A stretch of DNA of 6,274 nucleotides from Aliishimia sp963922415 (GTDB lineage: Bacteria > Pseudomonadota > Alphaproteobacteria > Rhodobacterales > Rhodobacteraceae), in NCBI GenBank assembly GCA_963922415.1, contig CAWUIP010000181.1:1-6274 (forward strand). The letters are read 5' to 3'. Of this stretch, positions 1 through 5,901 are shown one piece after another. How positions within the stretch are numbered: the first letter of the stretch is position 1; every line of letters begins with the position of its first letter. A program made the position numbers and the translations under genes. Below the pieces are notes generated by a model. That model did no database searches and was not told where the DNA came from. It saw only the letters and a program-made list of their open reading frames with translations.

Positions 1-116
1 TGCCGCGATCATATCGCGCGCAGAGTATCGTAGACACAACTGGCTTGCGCAACACACGCGACCGCGGCTTGATTTCGGATGCAGAGGCATGTGCGAAAGA
101 CGCGCGGCAGGTGGCT
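1..116. other. Intergenic stretch with no supported gene
   Basis: No reliable gene is visible. A small palindrome sits at 4-18 (CGCGAT, 3-base loop, ATCGCG) with no T-run, so it is not a convincing terminator. On the plus strand, frame 1 ends in CRDHIARRVS and a TAG at 31-33, which could be the last residues of a gene entering from the left. On the minus strand an open frame begins at an ATG at 90 (MPLHPKSSRGR...) and runs off the left edge, but it has no ribosome binding site and no family resemblance. The edge is too short to choose between these readings. Confidence 0.4.
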
Positions 117-1349
117 TTAGGCGCGGACGGTCCCCTCTGCCAGCCAGGTATCAAAGACCGCCAGAACCTGATCGGCGAAGGCTGCGTCGTTGATGTGGGC
201 GTCTAGGCGGATCAGGTCGGCGGTGGCGGGGCATTGGGCCGTGAGTTCTGCGCAGAACGCATCCAGGCCTTCGGGATCGCTGAGCGGGCCGCCGGGGCGG
301 TCCCATTCGTTGCAGCCGTGCAGCGGTAGAATGACAGTCGTTGGCCCCGTCGCCGCGCCCAGTTTGGCGCACATAGTCTGCGCCATTTCGCGGCGTTGGT
401 CTGCGGTCATCAGGACAGAAGACAGAAGGCGGTTGTGGGCGTGCACCTCTTGACCTGCGAGCTTCGTGGGCGCGCCTTGCCAGCCCACGAAATCCACCAG
501 GTCATAGCAGCCGGGGGCCACGATCTGTGGGATACCTGCCCGACCCGCCGCCGTCATCCGGTCCGCGCCTGCACTGATCGTGGAGCCCATCAGGTGATTG
601 CCCACTTCTTGCGGCGCGAAATCCATGACAGCGGCAAAGCGGCCCTCGGACGCCAACCGCTCGAACGCGCGCCCGCCCATGCCTGTGGCGTGAAAAACGG
701 CCACCTCGAACCCCCGCGCCTCTAGCGCTGGTTTGAGTGGCACCATATAGCGCAGCACGGTTTTGCCAAAGGAGGTCATACCGATCAGGGGCCGGTCCCC
801 AGCGGGGCGCTCCACCGCGCGGGCCGCCCCCAGCACAGCGCCCGCCGCTTGGCTCAGCGAGGCTTTGCAGATCGAGTTCAGCCCGTACAGACCGCCCGCC
901 CAGAGGATCATTTGCACATCCGCCGCCAACCGCTCGGGCGGGATCAACGGGGAAAACGACACGGTTGAGACAATGTATTTCGGCACGCCGAGCGGCAGCG
1001 CTGCGCACACATCCAGCGCGAGGTCGGTGCCCATTGTGCCCCCCAACACCAAGACCCCATCGCAGCGCCCATCTTGATAGGCCCGGTCGGCCAGGTGCGC
1101 GGCCCCACGCGCCATGATCTGCATCGCCGCGTTTTCGTCTTCGGTCGCAATGGCGGCCTGGATGCTGCTGCCCCCGGCCTCAGCCACATCATGCTTGGAG
1201 ATATCGGTGGGTGTCGCCGGGTCGCCCAACACGCTGACATCCATCGTCAGAGCGCGCCCGCCCTGCGCTGCGATCACTTGGGCCAGATAGCCAAGCTCGT
1301 CCTGCTTTGTGTCATAGGTTCCCACCACAAGGATCGTTCTGTCAGTCAT
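117..1349 (-). CDS. Tm-1-like (UPF0261) ATP-binding domain protein
   Basis: This 410-residue protein belongs to the UPF0261/Tm-1-like family, named after tomato Tm-1, whose N-terminal domain binds ATP and blocks tobamovirus replication. The bacterial role is unknown. The length is normal for the family. Visible family segments are the N-terminal VGTYDTKQDELGYL (residues 9-22), the glycine loop LGGTMGTDLA (102-111), PKYIVSTVSFSP (123-134), the start of the second domain at PLIGMTSFGKT (187-197), SAGADRMTAAGRAGIPQIV (259-277) and the C-terminal PLHGCNEWDRPGGPLSDPEG (342-361). The start is well bounded: an in-frame TAG (complement of 1356-1358) lies three codons upstream. No strong Shine-Dalgarno is seen. 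The gene is cytoplasmic, with no signal peptide or membrane segment, and diverges from the transporter operon. Several normally conserved spots differ: APQE (246-249) stands where I recall a TTTE-type motif, and GCN (345-347) where GVS is usual. Family assignment is firm; function is not. Confidence 0.93.
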   Translation of the reverse strand: MTDRTILVVGTYDTKQDELGYLAQVIAAQGGRALTMDVSVLGDPATPTDISKHDVAEAGGSSIQAAIATEDENAAMQIMARGAAHLADRAYQDGRCDGVLVLGGTMGTDLALDVCAALPLGVPKYIVSTVSFSPLIPPERLAADVQMILWAGGLYGLNSICKASLSQAAGAVLGAARAVERPAGDRPLIGMTSFGKTVLRYMVPLKPALEARGFEVAVFHATGMGGRAFERLASEGRFAAVMDFAPQEVGNHLMGSTISAGADRMTAAGRAGIPQIVAPGCYDLVDFVGWQGAPTKLAGQEVHAHNRLLSSVLMTADQRREMAQTMCAKLGAATGPTTVILPLHGCNEWDRPGGPLSDPEGLDAFCAELTAQCPATADLIRLDAHINDAAFADQVLAVFDTWLAEGTVRA

Positions 1350-1369
1350 CGGCGTCTATTTCCGTCGGT

Positions 1370-1388
1370 TTGCACGTTTACGCTGCAA
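1370..1388. promoter_or_regulatory. Inverted repeat TTGCA-N9-TGCAA, possible operator
   Basis: The arms TTGCA (1370-1374) and TGCAA (1384-1388) are perfect reverse complements around nine bases. The site lies 20 bases upstream of the minus-strand gene start, where a repressor or activator of that gene could bind. A T-N11-A core, as in LysR-type sites, fits inside it. Five-base arms can occur by chance and no regulator gene is in the window, so this is only a candidate. Confidence 0.25.
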
Positions 1389-1456
1389 GTTGGGCAGACA
1401 TTTTGGGCATACGGCAAGGCCTGAGTCCGCACGCCTCCAAATTTTTGCGGAATTGG

Positions 1457-1501
1457 GTTTGACAGTTACAAACATGGTTTCCAGAGTTTGGGTACAAAAA
1501 C
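1457..1501. promoter_or_regulatory. Cluster of GTTTG/CAAAC inverted repeats, candidate operator
   Basis: Two related palindromes lie 29 bases apart. The first is GTTTG-N7-CAAAC at 1457-1473. The second is GTTT-GG-GTAC-AA-AAAC at 1486-1501, which matches its own reverse complement at 12 of 16 positions. Between them AAAC-ATG-GTTT (1470-1480) forms an outward-facing repeat. Both copies share GTTTG followed by TACAAA. The cluster covers the candidate -35 and -10 boxes of the transporter operon, as expected for a repressor site controlling substrate-induced uptake. The binding protein is not identifiable here. Confidence 0.4.
1459..1487 (+). promoter_or_regulatory. Candidate sigma-70 promoter for the transporter operon
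   Basis: A consensus TTGACA (1459-1464) is followed, after 17 bases, by CAGAGT (1482-1487), which matches only three of six positions of TATAAT. Position and spacing suit transcription of the binding-protein gene starting at 1526. The poor -10 box suggests an activated promoter, or that the true -10 is elsewhere. Confidence 0.4.
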
Positions 1502-1514
1502 GCCAAAACCAAAC

Positions 1515-1520
1515 GGGGAG
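1515..1520 (+). promoter_or_regulatory. Ribosome binding site GGGGAG of the binding-protein gene
   Basis: GGGGAG sits five bases before the ATG at 1526. It supports that start, which is also the one giving a complete signal peptide. Confidence 0.7.
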
Positions 1521-1525
1521 ACATA

Positions 1526-2464
1526 ATGTCCACATCCATTAAAGCCGCGCTGGCCGCCCTTGTCCTCGGGCTCGCAGGCCCGGCGCTTGCCGAGTATCCA
1601 GAAAAGCCCGTATCGTTCGTCGTCCCTTGGCCTCCAGGTGACTTGGAAGACGTGCTGACGCGTATGATTGCCGAGGACTTTCAGGCAGAATACGGCGTGC
1701 CCGCGGCGGTCGTGAACCGGCCTGGCGGCGGCGGCGGTCCCTTCCCGGGTGCCATCGAAGTGGCAACGGCCCCGTCTGACGGCTATACGGTGGGCTCTTT
1801 CGTGCCAGCCGTCGCGTTGATCGGACACGAGATCGACATTCCAGAACTGACGCCTGAGAAGTTTGACCCCGTAGGCATCTTCTTGACCTACCCCTTTGTG
1901 ATCGCCACGTCCGGCAATGCCCCCTATTCATCGATGGATGAGCTGGCGGCCTATGCCAAAGACAACGACGTCTTCTTGGGCCACTTCGGCGACGTGCTGA
2001 CGCCCACACAGGTGACCAAGGCGCTGGCCAGCAAGATGGACTTCACGTGGGGCGGCGACGCGGCCTTTGACGCGCTTGATTGCAACACGCTGGCCTCGGG
2101 CGATGCGGATGTGATCAACACGACGCTGCAACTGATCCTGCCCTGCCTCGACAGCGTGAAGGTTCTGGTGTCGATCACCGGTGAGCGGATCTCCAAAGTG
2201 CCAGATACACCCGCCATCGGCGAAGTGGCCGCCGATCTGAATATCGCGCTGTGGAACGGGCTTTTCGTCACCAAAGACACGCCTGCCGATGTCCGCGAGA
2301 AGATCGCCGCTGTCGCCGCCAAAACGGTGATGAGCGACCGCGCCCAAAAGGTCGCGGCTGACACGGGCGCATTGGTCTATTGGCTAGACGCCGCCGAAAG
2401 TGCCGCCGTGATCGAAGCGGATAAAGCCACCCTGGGCGTCATCGGCGCCGCATTGGGTCAGTAA
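1526..2464 (+). CDS. TTT-family periplasmic substrate-binding protein (TctC type)
   Basis: This 312-residue protein is the solute-binding component of a tripartite tricarboxylate transporter (Bug/TctC family): it captures an anion, usually a carboxylate, in the periplasm and hands it to TctA/TctB. A signal peptide is clear: a lysine at 6, a hydrophobic core to about residue 19, and a probable cut after ALA at 22. There is no lipobox cysteine, so a soluble periplasmic protein is expected. Family landmarks follow: YPEKPVSFVVPWPPGD (24-39), NRPGGGGG (64-71), PSDGYTVG (83-90), DTPAIGEV (227-234) and LWNGLFVTKDTP (242-253). The length is typical. The usual glycine-rich PGG-x-x-D ligand loop reads PPGDLED (36-42), and two cysteines, C186 and C207, could pair as a disulfide. 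The ligand cannot be read from sequence. It is the first gene of the operon, with a good ribosome binding site and a candidate promoter upstream. Confidence 0.94.
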   Translation: MSTSIKAALAALVLGLAGPALAEYPEKPVSFVVPWPPGDLEDVLTRMIAEDFQAEYGVPAAVVNRPGGGGGPFPGAIEVATAPSDGYTVGSFVPAVALIGHEIDIPELTPEKFDPVGIFLTYPFVIATSGNAPYSSMDELAAYAKDNDVFLGHFGDVLTPTQVTKALASKMDFTWGGDAAFDALDCNTLASGDADVINTTLQLILPCLDSVKVLVSITGERISKVPDTPAIGEVAADLNIALWNGLFVTKDTPADVREKIAAVAAKTVMSDRAQKVAADTGALVYWLDAAESAAVIEADKATLGVIGAALGQ

Positions 2465-2473
2465 ATCAGGCGA

Positions 2474-2495
2474 GAGGGGCCGCCTCCGGCCCCTC
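2474..2495 (+). terminator. GC hairpin between binding-protein and small-permease genes
   Basis: GAGGGGCC (2474-2481), a six-base loop GCCTCC and GGCCCCTC (2488-2495) form a perfect 8-bp stem ten bases after the stop codon at 2464. A CCCCTTCCC run follows instead of a T-tract, so full intrinsic termination is unlikely. A partial terminator or an mRNA 3'-end protector is more likely. Either would let the binding protein be made in excess over the membrane subunits. Confidence 0.6.
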
Positions 2496-2519
2496 CCCTT
2501 CCCGCGTGGCGACAGGCGC

Positions 2520-3053
2520 ATGGACAGTTCCGACGACCGTTTCACCAAAACCAAATCCTCCGGTCAGGTCGTGTTCGTTCTGGCGGCGATCCTGATTGTT
2601 GCGATCCTCTTGTCGCAAATCACCGGGCAAACGGTTTGGACCGACCGCGCGCGCAACTTCGCCAGCCAACCGCGCTTCTGGCCCGCCGTGGCACTGCTTG
2701 TCATGCTCGCAGGTTTTGTGGGGCACTTTGCGCTGATGTGGCGGCGGCGTCCGAACGCGCTTGACTGGATAGAGACACGCCGCTGGACGGAGCCTTTGGA
2801 ATACCTTTTTTGGTTCATGGCCTATGTTTTGGCCGTTCCCGTGGCCGGGTTCCTGCCGATGAGCCTGCTCCTGGCGCTCGCGCTCACCTGGCGGCTTGGC
2901 TACCGCAGCCGTTTGCATTTAGGGTGCGCGGGCGCTTTTGCGGTGGCCACGGTCCTTCTGTTCAAGTCCTTTCTGGGCGTCAATATTCCGGGCGGACGCA
3001 TCTATGAAATCCTGCCCGGCGCGCTGCGCAGTTTTGCGCTGACCAATCTCTGA
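2520..3053 (+). CDS. TTT-family small membrane subunit (TctB type)
   Basis: This 177-residue protein is the small permease subunit of the transporter, which pairs with TctA in the inner membrane. Hydrophobic segments lie at about 17-35, 54-73, 94-125 (long enough for two helices, with a proline-glycine turn near 107-113) and 134-152, giving four to five spans. The C-terminal LGVNIPGG (152-159) fits the motif commonly seen near the end of TctB proteins. TctB sequences are poorly conserved, so the call leans on size, topology and position between the binding protein and TctA. The ribosome binding site is weak: only AGG at 2514-2516, close to the ATG. Its TGA overlaps the ATG of the next gene by one base, so the two permease subunits are probably translationally coupled. 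Confidence 0.9.
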   Translation: MDSSDDRFTKTKSSGQVVFVLAAILIVAILLSQITGQTVWTDRARNFASQPRFWPAVALLVMLAGFVGHFALMWRRRPNALDWIETRRWTEPLEYLFWFMAYVLAVPVAGFLPMSLLLALALTWRLGYRSRLHLGCAGAFAVATVLLFKSFLGVNIPGGRIYEILPGALRSFALTNL

Positions 3054-4657
3054 TGGAGTTGATCGCCGCCGCCCTCGACGTATTGGCCCGCTGGGACGTG
3101 GCCTTGGCACTCTTTGTGGGCGCGATTGGCGGCGTGGCCATTGGCGCGATCCCCGGCGTGGGACCGGCGGTGGCCATTGCGATCTTGCTGCCTGCGACCT
3201 TCTCGATGGACCCGATTGTGGGACTGACGCTCCTTTTGGGGATCTATGGCTCGTCCATGTATGGCGGCGCGATCCCCGCAATATTGATCAACACGCCGGG
3301 CACCGCCGTCAACGCGCTCACCACCTATGACGGGTTTCCCATGACCCTGCGCGGTGAGGGGCGGCGCGCGCTCTCGCTTGCCTACTCTGCCAGTTTTGCG
3401 GGCGGCATCTTTTCGGTCGTTTGCCTCATCTTCCTGTCCCCCGTCTTGGCGCAGATCGCACCCATGTTCGGCTCGCGCGAGATCTTCCTGGCCGCGCTTT
3501 TGGGGATCGTGCTGGTGGTCGTCGCGCATCGGGGCCAGATGTTGATTGCAGCGGCACTCGCGGGCTTTGGCATCTTTATCGGCACAGTCGGGCTAGAGCC
3601 CGCGGCCTACACCCGCCGCTTCACCTTTGGGCAAAGCTGGCTGGCGGGGGGCTTTGACCTGATCGTCGTGGTTTTGGGACTATTCGCGCTCAGCCAAGCG
3701 TTCCTGCTCTTAACCTCGGATGACGAAGATATCCGCGTTCCAAAGTCGCGTGGTTCGCTCTTTCAAGGCTTCCGCGAGCTTCTGCGCCACCCGCGTGTCG
3801 CTGGCATCGCCGCAAGCTTTGGCGTGGTGATGGGCATGATCCCAGGCGTGGGCGAGTTCACCGCGCAATTCATGTCCTACACCTCTGCTCAGAAGATGTC
3901 GAAAACGCCCGAAGCCTTTGGCCAAGGCTCCTCCGAAGGGCTCATCGCGTCAGAAACCGCCAACAACGCCGTGCCTGCCGCCGCCATGATTCCCCTTCTC
4001 GCACTGGGCATCCCCGGCGAGGCGCTCACCGCGATGATGCTGTCAGTCTTCTATGTCCATAACGTGGTGCCGGGGCCGGGCCTCTTTCAGAACGACATGG
4101 ACTTTGTCGTGGCGCTCTACATCGCGCTTTTGGCGCTGAATGTGATCGTGGTGGGGTTCTTGCTGGTCTCGACCGGGTGGCTTGTGCACCTCACCCGCAT
4201 CCCCAACAAGTTCTTGGGCATGTGCATCCTGATGCTCAGCTTTGTCGGCGTCTTCTCTATCCGCAACTCGACCGTGGACTGCCTGATCGCGGCGGCATTT
4301 GGGCTGTTGGGCTATCTGCTCAAACGCCTGAACATGCCCATTGTCCCGATCATCCTTGGCATGGTCCTGGGTGGGATTATGGAGGTCAAGCTGCGCGCCT
4401 CCATGGCCCGTGTGCGCACCCCGTTTGAGTTCATCGAACGCCCCATCGCCTTTCTCCTCTTTTGCGTGTTGGTGATCATCCTCGCCTCCACCCTTTGGCG
4501 CGTCTGGCGCGAATGGCGCCCGGTGGATCGGCGCAGCCTCACCAAGAAATCCTCGACCCGCTTTGGTCGCCGCATCGCGGGCCGCAAAGAGCGCCACTTC
4601 GCCAACCGGTTGAAACATCAAAGGAGACGTCGCGGCTATGACCATCTGGGCTCCTGA
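3053..4657 (+). CDS. TTT-family large permease subunit (TctA type)
   Basis: This 534-residue multi-spanning inner-membrane protein is the main transport channel of the TTT system, which runs on an ion gradient rather than ATP. It shows the two related half-motifs typical of TctA: GAIPGVGPA (31-39) and GMIPGVGEFTAQ (261-272). YGSSMYGGAIPA (65-76) with NTPGTA (80-85), and EGLIASETANNAVPAAA (295-311) with ALGIPGEALT (317-326), are also well conserved. About ten or more hydrophobic segments are visible, the last near 463-482. The ATG overlaps the tctB stop. The tail after residue 485 is strongly basic (about 16 Arg/Lys in the last 42 residues) and extends about 30 residues past the roughly 500 usual for the family. 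The last 20 bases overlap the start of the P450 gene, and the tail codons carry that gene's ribosome binding site. Confidence 0.97.
   Translation: MELIAAALDVLARWDVALALFVGAIGGVAIGAIPGVGPAVAIAILLPATFSMDPIVGLTLLLGIYGSSMYGGAIPAILINTPGTAVNALTTYDGFPMTLRGEGRRALSLAYSASFAGGIFSVVCLIFLSPVLAQIAPMFGSREIFLAALLGIVLVVVAHRGQMLIAAALAGFGIFIGTVGLEPAAYTRRFTFGQSWLAGGFDLIVVVLGLFALSQAFLLLTSDDEDIRVPKSRGSLFQGFRELLRHPRVAGIAASFGVVMGMIPGVGEFTAQFMSYTSAQKMSKTPEAFGQGSSEGLIASETANNAVPAAAMIPLLALGIPGEALTAMMLSVFYVHNVVPGPGLFQNDMDFVVALYIALLALNVIVVGFLLVSTGWLVHLTRIPNKFLGMCILMLSFVGVFSIRNSTVDCLIAAAFGLLGYLLKRLNMPIVPIILGMVLGGIMEVKLRASMARVRTPFEFIERPIAFLLFCVLVIILASTLWRVWREWRPVDRRSLTKKSSTRFGRRIAGRKERHFANRLKHQRRRRGYDHLGS
4621..4626 (+). promoter_or_regulatory. 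Ribosome binding site AAGGAG of the P450 gene
   Basis: AAGGAG lies 11 bases before the ATG at 4638 and inside the last codons of the upstream permease gene. It decides the P450 start and makes the overlap a likely case of translational coupling. Confidence 0.7.
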
Positions 4658-5894
4658 CGACGACGGCTTTGCCGATCTGGGATCACACGACACGTTTGCG
4701 CGCGGTGCACCCTACAACACGTTCGCGCGGATGCGCGCCGAAGACCCCTGCGCCTGGTCCGATTTTGAGGGCGGCGCGGGCTATTGGTCGATAACACGGC
4801 ATGCGGATATCGTGGCGATGATCCGGGACACCGACACGTTCTCGTCAGCGCGCGGCATCCGGATGGAGGATCAGACCTACGAAGAGTACCTCGCCCGTCG
4901 CACCTTCCAAGAGGTGGACGGACAGGACCACCGCAAGGTGCGGATGAAGGTGGCCAAGGCCTTCTCGGGCCCCGTCGTGCTGGGATTTGAAGACCAGATC
5001 CGCGCGCTCTGCGGTCCTATCTTAGACCGCGCGATGGAGATGGGCCGCTTTGACGCCACCCGTGATCTGGCGCGCGAGTTGCCGATGCGGATGCTGGGCC
5101 AGATCCTGGGCGTGCCCGACGCAGACTTGCCCTGGCTCGTGGAAAAAGGCGACGCGCTCATTGCCAATTCAGATCCTGACTTCACCGATCACGTGGTCGA
5201 CAAGCTGGAAACCGACGCCTACCGGCTGATGCCCTTCAACTCGCCCGCCGGGGCCGAGCTTTACGACTATGCCCAACAGTTGATGGCCGACAAAAACGCC
5301 AGCGGCGACACGCAGGGCATTCTGCACATGATCCTGCAGCCAGATGAGACCGGCGAGACGATCTCGGACGAAGAGTTCCGCAACTTCTTTTGCCTGCTTG
5401 TCGCCGCCGGGAACGACACCACGCGCTATTCGATTGCCGCCGGCATCCAAGCCCTGGCGCGCCAGCCGGGTCTGTTGGAAGAGATGCAATCGGGCACGGT
5501 CTGGGACACCGCCCCGGACGAGATCGTCCGTTGGGCCTCGCCCGCGACCTATTTCCGGCGCACCACCATGAAAGACGTCGAGGTGCACGGCAAACTGATC
5601 CGCGAAGGCGATAAGGTCCTTTACTGGTTTATCTCTGCCAACCGGGATCCGGACATGTTTGACGACCCCTACCGCCTCAACTTCGCCCGCAAGCCCAATC
5701 GGCAGCTTGGTTGGGGGCAAGGCGGCCCGCATGTTTGTTTGGGTATGTTCCTGGCCCGGCTTGAGATCAAAGTGTTCTTTCAAGAACTGGTGGCCCGGAT
5801 CCGCGCGATTGAACCTGATGGGGACGAGGCGTTCGTGCGGTCCAACTTTGTCAGCGGGATCAAACGCCTGCCCGTTCGGATAGAAGCGAGGTAA
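4638..5894 (+). CDS. Cytochrome P450, bacterial class I type
   Basis: This 418-residue soluble P450 activates O2 at a thiolate-bound haem to hydroxylate an organic substrate, normally with electrons from a ferredoxin and its reductase, neither of which is in the window. Landmarks in order: GYWSITRHADI (48-58); FSSARG (68-73); the C-helix segment DGQDHRKVR (94-102), with the His and Arg that usually contact haem propionates; the I-helix AAGNDTTR (256-263), with the acid-alcohol pair D260/T261; the K-helix ExxR at E295-R298; and the haem loop WGQGGPHVCLG (359-369), with C367 as ligand. The length is usual for bacterial P450s and there is no membrane anchor. The haem loop has one more residue than the FGxGxHxC form, as in CYP124/125/142-like enzymes, which act on bulky alicyclic or terpenoid/sterol side chains. 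Tryptophan replaces the usual phenylalanine. I cannot assign a CYP family or substrate. It is coupled to the transporter upstream and to the ligase 7 bases downstream. Confidence 0.97.
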   Translation: MTIWAPDDDGFADLGSHDTFARGAPYNTFARMRAEDPCAWSDFEGGAGYWSITRHADIVAMIRDTDTFSSARGIRMEDQTYEEYLARRTFQEVDGQDHRKVRMKVAKAFSGPVVLGFEDQIRALCGPILDRAMEMGRFDATRDLARELPMRMLGQILGVPDADLPWLVEKGDALIANSDPDFTDHVVDKLETDAYRLMPFNSPAGAELYDYAQQLMADKNASGDTQGILHMILQPDETGETISDEEFRNFFCLLVAAGNDTTRYSIAAGIQALARQPGLLEEMQSGTVWDTAPDEIVRWASPATYFRRTTMKDVEVHGKLIREGDKVLYWFISANRDPDMFDDPYRLNFARKPNRQLGWGQGGPHVCLGMFLARLEIKVFFQELVARIRAIEPDGDEAFVRSNFVSGIKRLPVRIEAR

Positions 5895-5901
5895 CAGGAC
5901 C

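Noticed and set aside
4..18. Palindrome CGCGAT-CAT-ATCGCG as a terminator for the leftward gene
   Set aside because: The stem is only 6 bp, has no T-run on either side, and lies about 100 bases past the stop codon at 117.
1..90. Minus-strand open frame starting at ATG 90 (MPLHPKSSRGR...) running off the left edge
   Set aside because: It is only 30 codons, with no ribosome binding site and no similarity to the TIM-barrel partner often found after Tm-1-like genes. It cannot be told from chance at the window edge.
502..1008. Second minus-strand frame (168 codons) inside the Tm-1-like gene
   Set aside because: It is Arg/Gly/Ala-rich and lies wholly inside the gene in another frame. The 410-residue frame carries the family motifs without a break, so there is no sign of a frameshift.
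2465..2519. A small gene or second promoter in the tctC-tctB gap
   Set aside because: The 55 bases are filled mostly by the hairpin and a C-rich stretch. No -35/-10 pair or start codon with a ribosome binding site is present apart from tctB's own.
3143..3880. The repeated GxIPGVG motif in TctA as a sign of recent gene duplication or fusion
   Set aside because: Two related halves with this motif are a normal, ancient feature of the TctA family and not specific to this gene.
4043..4693. Minus-strand open frame (216 codons) opposite the end of tctA
   Set aside because: It has a low-complexity composition rich in His, Asp, Ala and Lys, no recognisable domain, and is fully explained by the conserved TctA frame on the other strand.
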